A DNA stretch of 28,836 nt. It comes from a bacterium (GTDB lineage Bacteria; Tectomicrobia; Entotheonellia; Entotheonellales; Entotheonellaceae). Of this stretch, positions 25,135-28,836 are shown in pieces. The first letter of the stretch is position 1. The number at the start of each line of letters is the position of its first letter. Under the pieces are notes generated by a model. The model did not search any database and was not told the origin of the DNA. It saw only the letters and a program-made list of their open reading frames with translations. The stretch is taken from contig JAPULM010000487.1 of NCBI GenBank assembly GCA_027294925.1, forward strand, positions 1 through 28,836. Reading direction: 5' to 3'. Both the position numbers and the translations under genes were made by a program.

Positions 25135-26484
25135 ATGCCGAGCACCAAGCCACCCGGTGGCATGCGGGATTATTTACCAGAGGCAGTCTGCAAACGCCGC
25201 TATGTCCTGGACAAAGTCGAAGACATCTTTCAACGCTATGGGTTCTTACCCCTAGAAACCCCGGCCATTGAAAATTTATCAACCCTACTTGGCAAATACG
25301 GCGAGGAAGGCGACCAGCTCCTCTACCGTATTCTGCACCGCGGCGACAAGCTATCACGATCTCTGGCAAAAGAAGCCGTTACCATGGCGGACCTGGGTGA
25401 ACTAGGACTGCGTTACGATTTGACCGTACCACTGGCACGTGTGGTGGCGCAATATGGCCATACCCTGCCACGCTTTTTTAAGCGTTATCAAATCCAACCG
25501 GTATGGCGCGCCGACCGGCCGGCCAAAGGCCGCTTTCGCGAATTCTATCAATGTGACGTAGACATCACCGGCACCACCTCCCTACTGGCCGAAGCCGAGG
25601 TCATCAACGCCATCAGCGATGTTCTACAAGCCCTGGGTTTTCATAATGTCACCATTGCGCTCAATCACCGTGTTATCCTACGCAGTATGATCGAAGTGGC
25701 AGGCATCGACACAGCCCTTGAAGGGTCTGCCCTAGTCGCCCTTGACAAGCTAGACAAAATCGGCCTGTCAGGCGTTCATGAAGAGCTTCAACAGCGTGGT
25801 ATTAGTGCTGAGGCTGCACAACGTCTGCTCGATTTCACTACCGCCTCGCAAGACGAGCCGAACGCGCAACGACTCACAGAGCTACGCGACCTCCTGCCTG
25901 TGCCGCAAGCTCAAGAGGCATTGCAAAGCCTGGAAACCTTGCTCGACCTCACCAGCCAGACAACAGCCGGCCCACGCCTACGTTTGACGCCAGCCCTGGC
26001 ACGCGGCCTAAGCTACTACACCGGCCCCATTTTTGAAATTGTTTCCGACGATTTCAGCGGCTCTATAGGTGGCGGCGGACGCTACGACAACCTGGTCGGC
26101 ATGTTCAGCAATAAACAAGTCCCAGCCGTCGGTTTCTCGCTCGGCTTGGAGCGCATTTTGATACTGATGGAAGAACGCGGTATGTTTCCGGACTTACAAA
26201 TGGCAGCGCAGGTGATGATCTGTGCATTTCCGGACACCCCTCTGGCGCCCGTCTTGGGCCTGGCGGGACGCCTACGTCAAGCCGGTATCAGAGTAGAAGT
26301 GTACCCGGAACAAACCCGACTGGGGCGGCAACTCTCAGCCGCCGATGCCCTCCTCATCCCCTATGCGCTGATCATCGGGCCGGATGAAATTGCCCAGCAA
26401 CGATATACGCTGAAGCACCTGGCTAGTGGTGAGCAACAAACCCTTGATGAAGCAGCGTTACGCCTCAAACTCAGTAGCGCCTGA
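25135..26484 (+). CDS. hisS: Histidyl-tRNA synthetase (Bacteroidetes/eukaryote-like type)
   Basis: Class II aminoacyl-tRNA synthetase that charges tRNA-His. The 449 residues contain motif 2 (about 124-142, WRADRPAKGRFREFYQCDVD), the HisA loop (ARGLSYYTG, 289-297), the HisB loop (SIGGGGRYDNLVG, 310-322), motif 3 (AVGFSLGLER, 331-340) and a C-terminal anticodon-binding domain (about 365-445). The N-terminal LLGKYGEEGDQLLYRIL and YQIQPVWRADRP recall the Bacteroidetes and eukaryotic HisRS forms, not the usual proteobacterial one with RHERPQKGRYRQFHQ. The ATG at 25135 is preferred, with GAGGGAGA just upstream; an in-frame ATG at 25111 lacks one. It lies downstream of the amidase with a 58-bp gap. 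Confidence 0.95.
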   Translation: MPSTKPPGGMRDYLPEAVCKRRYVLDKVEDIFQRYGFLPLETPAIENLSTLLGKYGEEGDQLLYRILHRGDKLSRSLAKEAVTMADLGELGLRYDLTVPLARVVAQYGHTLPRFFKRYQIQPVWRADRPAKGRFREFYQCDVDITGTTSLLAEAEVINAISDVLQALGFHNVTIALNHRVILRSMIEVAGIDTALEGSALVALDKLDKIGLSGVHEELQQRGISAEAAQRLLDFTTASQDEPNAQRLTELRDLLPVPQAQEALQSLETLLDLTSQTTAGPRLRLTPALARGLSYYTGPIFEIVSDDFSGSIGGGGRYDNLVGMFSNKQVPAVGFSLGLERILILMEERGMFPDLQMAAQVMICAFPDTPLAPVLGLAGRLRQAGIRVEVYPEQTRLGRQLSAADALLIPYALIIGPDEIAQQRYTLKHLASGEQQTLDEAALRLKLSSA

Positions 26485-26678
26485 TCTGTTGGAAGACGCT
26501 TCGGCAGCATCAAGCAGCCGGTCGGACGCCAGGGTAAAGCGGATGCAATAGCGGGGAAGGAACTATTAACGGCGGAATCAAGTGGACCAATTGAGATACC
26601 AAGACCAATGCTGGAAGGGATGAGCCGGCGGCTGGGCGGTTTTGGCCACCTTCGCCATACAAGCCGTATCACCTGACC
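26485..26678. other. Intergenic gap between hisS and the FimV-like gene
   Basis: This 194-bp convergent gap shows no strong terminator hairpin with a T-run and no recognised gene. After the hisS TGA the same frame stays open for 63 further codons to a stop at 26674. The predicted peptide from that stretch was not recognised. Confidence 0.4.
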
Positions 26679-27962
26679 TCATGGGTGGCTACGATACCAC
26701 CGCCAAAGAATACCAACGGCAATCAGTAACAACAAGGAATTTTCTAGGACAAGCACATGCACCATCGAGCCTGATGGCAACATTTGCTCAAGCAAGGTAG
26801 GGGTCGGAGTAGTGGGGGGCTGCTGCGTGATAGTAACCTGCTGTACGGAGGTCTGAAACCGTTGCATAAGGCGTTCTTCCAAGCCCTGTAAAGCCGTCTG
26901 CAGCTCCACCACGCTAATCGATGTCGGCACCTGGTCGCGTCCCTCTAGCTCCGGCAAACGTTGGGTCAGAAATTCCTCCAGCCCTCGGAACACCAAACGC
27001 AAATCGCCTGCCAACTGAGTTGCCGGCTGCAACTCAGTTGGCAACACCACCGTCGCTACCGACAACGGCAACCCCATGGTCACAGGCATCGCCTCAACAA
27101 TAACTGCCGGTTTTGACATTAACGGTACACGGTTCCGAGCCAGCGCAACCGACGTGTGACGAGACGGAACCACACTCTGCCGGCCCTGCAGCGTACGACG
27201 TAGGGTTTGCCATTTGTCCCACTGTTGGGCAACAATGCCTCGGGCTTCCTTGGCCGTCATCGCGGCAATCTTGTCGGCCAAATCAGGCGGCAGCAGTAAA
27301 AACGAGCCAAATCGCAAGCCATGTAAATTACCACTGGAGAATTTCGGCTGATTGGCCTGCCAGATACGAACCACCGCTTGCCAAAGCGTCCCTTTTGGTA
27401 GACCGAGTTTCATGACAATACCGTACAGTGTGTTACCTTTTTCAACTGGACCGTAACGTGGCGGCAGCCCCTGCTGCCAGGCGTGCAAAGCTGAAGACAC
27501 GGACGACGGCTTCGATGCCGTTACGACGCGGGTAGATTTCTTCGGAGCCGACGCCTGCGATGGCGACGCAGCGGGTATTTCGACTCGGTAAGCTTTGACA
27601 ATCGTTACCTGCCCTGAATGCACCAACAGTACGAGATGAAAAGCGGCATCAGGGACCGCTTCTTGCGATGTAATACGCAAGGCGTCACGCTGTCCTTTCA
27701 GCCAGGTCACGGCGAGACGATCAATAAGTTCAGCACGCGGCAAATCTTCTTCTTGATAATCTTGGCGATTACCAAGCGTCACGGTGATGCCCTGCTGTCG
27801 CTCTCGTTGCCCCAAAGTCAGAGGAATCTCGGCTAAAAAGGGCGCACCGCGTCGGCTCTTCACGTCAATGTTGCCGACCGCAAGCGCCCCCACAGGAGCA
27901 ACGTCTATCAGAGCCAGGCCGACCATCAAGAGCAGCCCAAACGTTGCCATACGTCTATTCAT
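26679..27962 (-). CDS. FimV-like LysM protein with C-terminal membrane anchor
   Basis: Envelope protein of 427 residues, shaped like the periplasmic part of FimV/HubP. Residues 1-29 form a signal peptide or first membrane segment (ATFGLLLMVGLALIDVAPVGALA). The FimV N-terminal domain spans about 30-130 (AVGNIDVKSRRGAPFLAEIPL, LVHSGQVTIVKAYRVEIP). A Ser/Pro/Lys linker is followed by a LysM-type peptidoglycan-binding domain (169-226, YGPVEKGNTLYGIV, LHGLRFGSFLLLP). A low-complexity region with a likely coiled coil (about 320-375) ends in a membrane helix (401-421) and a short basic tail. The large cytoplasmic TPR part of full FimV is missing. The ATG at 27962 has AGGAGA six bases upstream; the in-frame extension to 28139 lacks signal-peptide features. 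A perfect 15-bp inverted repeat lies inside the gene. Confidence 0.78.
   Translation of the reverse strand: MNRRMATFGLLLMVGLALIDVAPVGALAVGNIDVKSRRGAPFLAEIPLTLGQRERQQGITVTLGNRQDYQEEDLPRAELIDRLAVTWLKGQRDALRITSQEAVPDAAFHLVLLVHSGQVTIVKAYRVEIPAASPSQASAPKKSTRVVTASKPSSVSSALHAWQQGLPPRYGPVEKGNTLYGIVMKLGLPKGTLWQAVVRIWQANQPKFSSGNLHGLRFGSFLLLPPDLADKIAAMTAKEARGIVAQQWDKWQTLRRTLQGRQSVVPSRHTSVALARNRVPLMSKPAVIVEAMPVTMGLPLSVATVVLPTELQPATQLAGDLRLVFRGLEEFLTQRLPELEGRDQVPTSISVVELQTALQGLEERLMQRFQTSVQQVTITQQPPTTPTPTLLEQMLPSGSMVHVLVLENSLLLLIAVGILWRWYRSHP
27009..27043. repeat. Perfect 15-bp inverted repeat inside the fimV-like gene
   Basis: Left arm TGCCAACTGAGTTGC (27009-27023) and right arm GCAACTCAGTTGGCA (27029-27043) are exact reverse complements around a 5-base spacer CGGCT. 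The pair can form a 15-bp hairpin. It falls within the coding sequence, where it encodes the near-repeat PTELQ/PATQL, and there is no following T-run on the transcribed side. Confidence 0.9.
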
Positions 27963-28190
27963 GCATCTTCTCCTTACGACAAGACCGAATCTAACCCGAG
28001 GCGGCCAAGACAGCTTTCCATCAAACGGGACGTCCCAGCCTGACCCTACGGCTTTCTTCTCGTTAAAGAGTGTAGCGGCCCGACCGATTAACAGCAAGAC
28101 CAGCATTGGCAAACGCTCATCGCCTAGGCAGGCGGACATAAGTTGACACGCCTTTTGCGCGCCGCACTATAGCATCTTTAGGCGCTTGGT

Positions 28191-28836
28191 TTAATACTGA
28201 AAGTGCTTGATTTTTTCCCCTTTTTCGCCAATTTCCTGCATCGCTTCGATGCCGAGCTGAAGGTGGATAGCCGCCCAGCGCTCCGTCACCAGGACGTCTG
28301 ACGCCTCGGTTTTTACCCCTTCTGGGGTAAGTGGCACATCAGAAACAAGCAGTAGCGCACCGCGCGCGATCTCGTTATGGTGGCCAACAATGAAAAGCGT
28401 CGCGGTTTCCATATCAATCGCGATACAGGTCATTCGGGCCAGCCGTTGGAGAAAGACATCATCGTGTTCCCACAGGCGCCGGTTCGTCGTGTAGACAACG
28501 CCGGTACGATACTCATGTCCATGCTTAACGACTTTGTCTGAAACGAACTTGTGCAGCTTAAAGGACGGTAGTGCCGGCACCTCAGGCGGGAAATAGTCGT
28601 TGCTCGTCCCCTCGCCGCGAATGGCAGCGATGGGCAAGATGAAGTGTCCAATGTCAGTAGAGGATTTGAGGCCGCCGCATTTGCCAAGAAACAAAACCCC
28701 TTTTGGCTCACAGGCGCTCAGCAGATCCATAATGGTAGCGGCGTTGGCCGACCCCATACCAAAATTGACGATGGTGAGCCCGTGCGCGTTGGTGGCCGCT
28801 TGCATAGGATAGTCTTGCCCGCGGATATCGCAGTCG
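28191..28836 (-). CDS. amn: AMP nucleosidase (5' end outside window)
   Basis: Hydrolyses AMP to adenine and ribose 5-phosphate. The frame is open to the right edge, where GQDYPMQAATNAHGLTIVNFG continues upstream of the in-window ATG at 28805, so the true start lies beyond. About 215 residues are visible of a family with a short form near 250. Diagnostic stretches are VNFGMGSANAATIMDLL, LFLGKCGGLKSS, YFPPEVPALPSFKLHKFV and the phosphorylase-fold motif DMETATLF, then LLLVSDVPLTPEGVKT. It ends about 230 bp before the fimV-like start on the same strand. Other nucleoside phosphorylases are possible, but the PPEVPALPSF segment is specific to AMP nucleosidases as I remember them. Confidence 0.88.
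   Translation of the reverse strand, partial: DCDIRGQDYPMQAATNAHGLTIVNFGMGSANAATIMDLLSACEPKGVLFLGKCGGLKSSTDIGHFILPIAAIRGEGTSNDYFPPEVPALPSFKLHKFVSDKVVKHGHEYRTGVVYTTNRRLWEHDDVFLQRLARMTCIAIDMETATLFIVGHHNEIARGALLLVSDVPLTPEGVKTEASDVLVTERWAAIHLQLGIEAMQEIGEKGEKIKHFQY

Noticed and set aside
26361..26672. Minus-strand open frame of 103 residues overlapping the hisS end
   Set aside because: It is mostly antisense to hisS and has no domain or ribosome binding site that I can support.

Overview
This 28.8 kb window looks like chromosomal DNA of a Gram-negative, proteobacteria-like organism with moderate GC. The evidence is a secretin-based type II secretion block, a FimV-type LysM protein, a PilZ protein, and TldD/PmbA and NfeD/CNNM membrane-maintenance genes. 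The mix of many amide and acyl-CoA catabolic genes with a histidyl-tRNA synthetase of Bacteroidetes/eukaryote-like type would fit an uncultured lineage (a Tectomicrobia/Entotheonella-like bacterium is one guess), but I cannot place it from sequence alone. No tRNA, rRNA, CRISPR array, insertion sequence or phage gene was seen. Both ends cut through genes: gspD on the left and an AMP nucleosidase on the right.

Layout. 1-6313 (+): a type II secretion block in the order gspD (3' part), gspE, gspF, gspL, gspM, tightly packed. The pseudopilin genes G-K that usually sit between F and L are absent. 6344-8479: a GTG-started aldo/keto reductase (-) and an orphan PAS-domain protein (+), diverging from a 285-bp AT-rich region containing a perfect dyad. 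8527-10179 (-): an acyl-CoA ligase. 10328-14564 (+): a thymine-DNA-glycosylase-like protein overlapping by one base a four-helix histidine-rich membrane protein, then an M20 peptidase, a PaaG-like crotonase and a dihydroorotase-like amidohydrolase. 14620-15081 (-): a PilZ protein whose leader carries several dyads. 15359-20375 (-): a four-gene run, transcribed tldD - pmbA/tldE - NfeD-like membrane protein - CNNM/CorC protein. 20510-22081 (+): a 14-helix DHA2-type exporter. 22104-23261 (-): a mandelate racemase/muconate lactonizing-type enzyme. 23462-25076 (+): a small AtzG/GatC-like protein overlapping an amidase. 25135-26484 (+): hisS. 26679-27962 (-): a short FimV-like LysM protein. 28191-end (-): AMP nucleosidase.

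How it fits together. The left end is an envelope-spanning secretion apparatus (outer-membrane secretin, cytoplasmic ATPase, inner-membrane platform). The middle and right hold a loose collection of hydrolases acting on amide bonds (M20 peptidase, cyclic amidohydrolase, AtzE-type amidase, TldD/E) together with acyl-CoA enzymes, which suggests use of amides or N-acyl compounds and aromatic or alicyclic acids. The tldD-tldE-NfeD-CNNM run is the best candidate for an undescribed functional association. The most unusual bare-sequence signal is a perfect 15-bp inverted repeat with a 5-bp spacer inside the fimV-like gene (27009-27043). All functional assignments are from reading motifs, without database searches.
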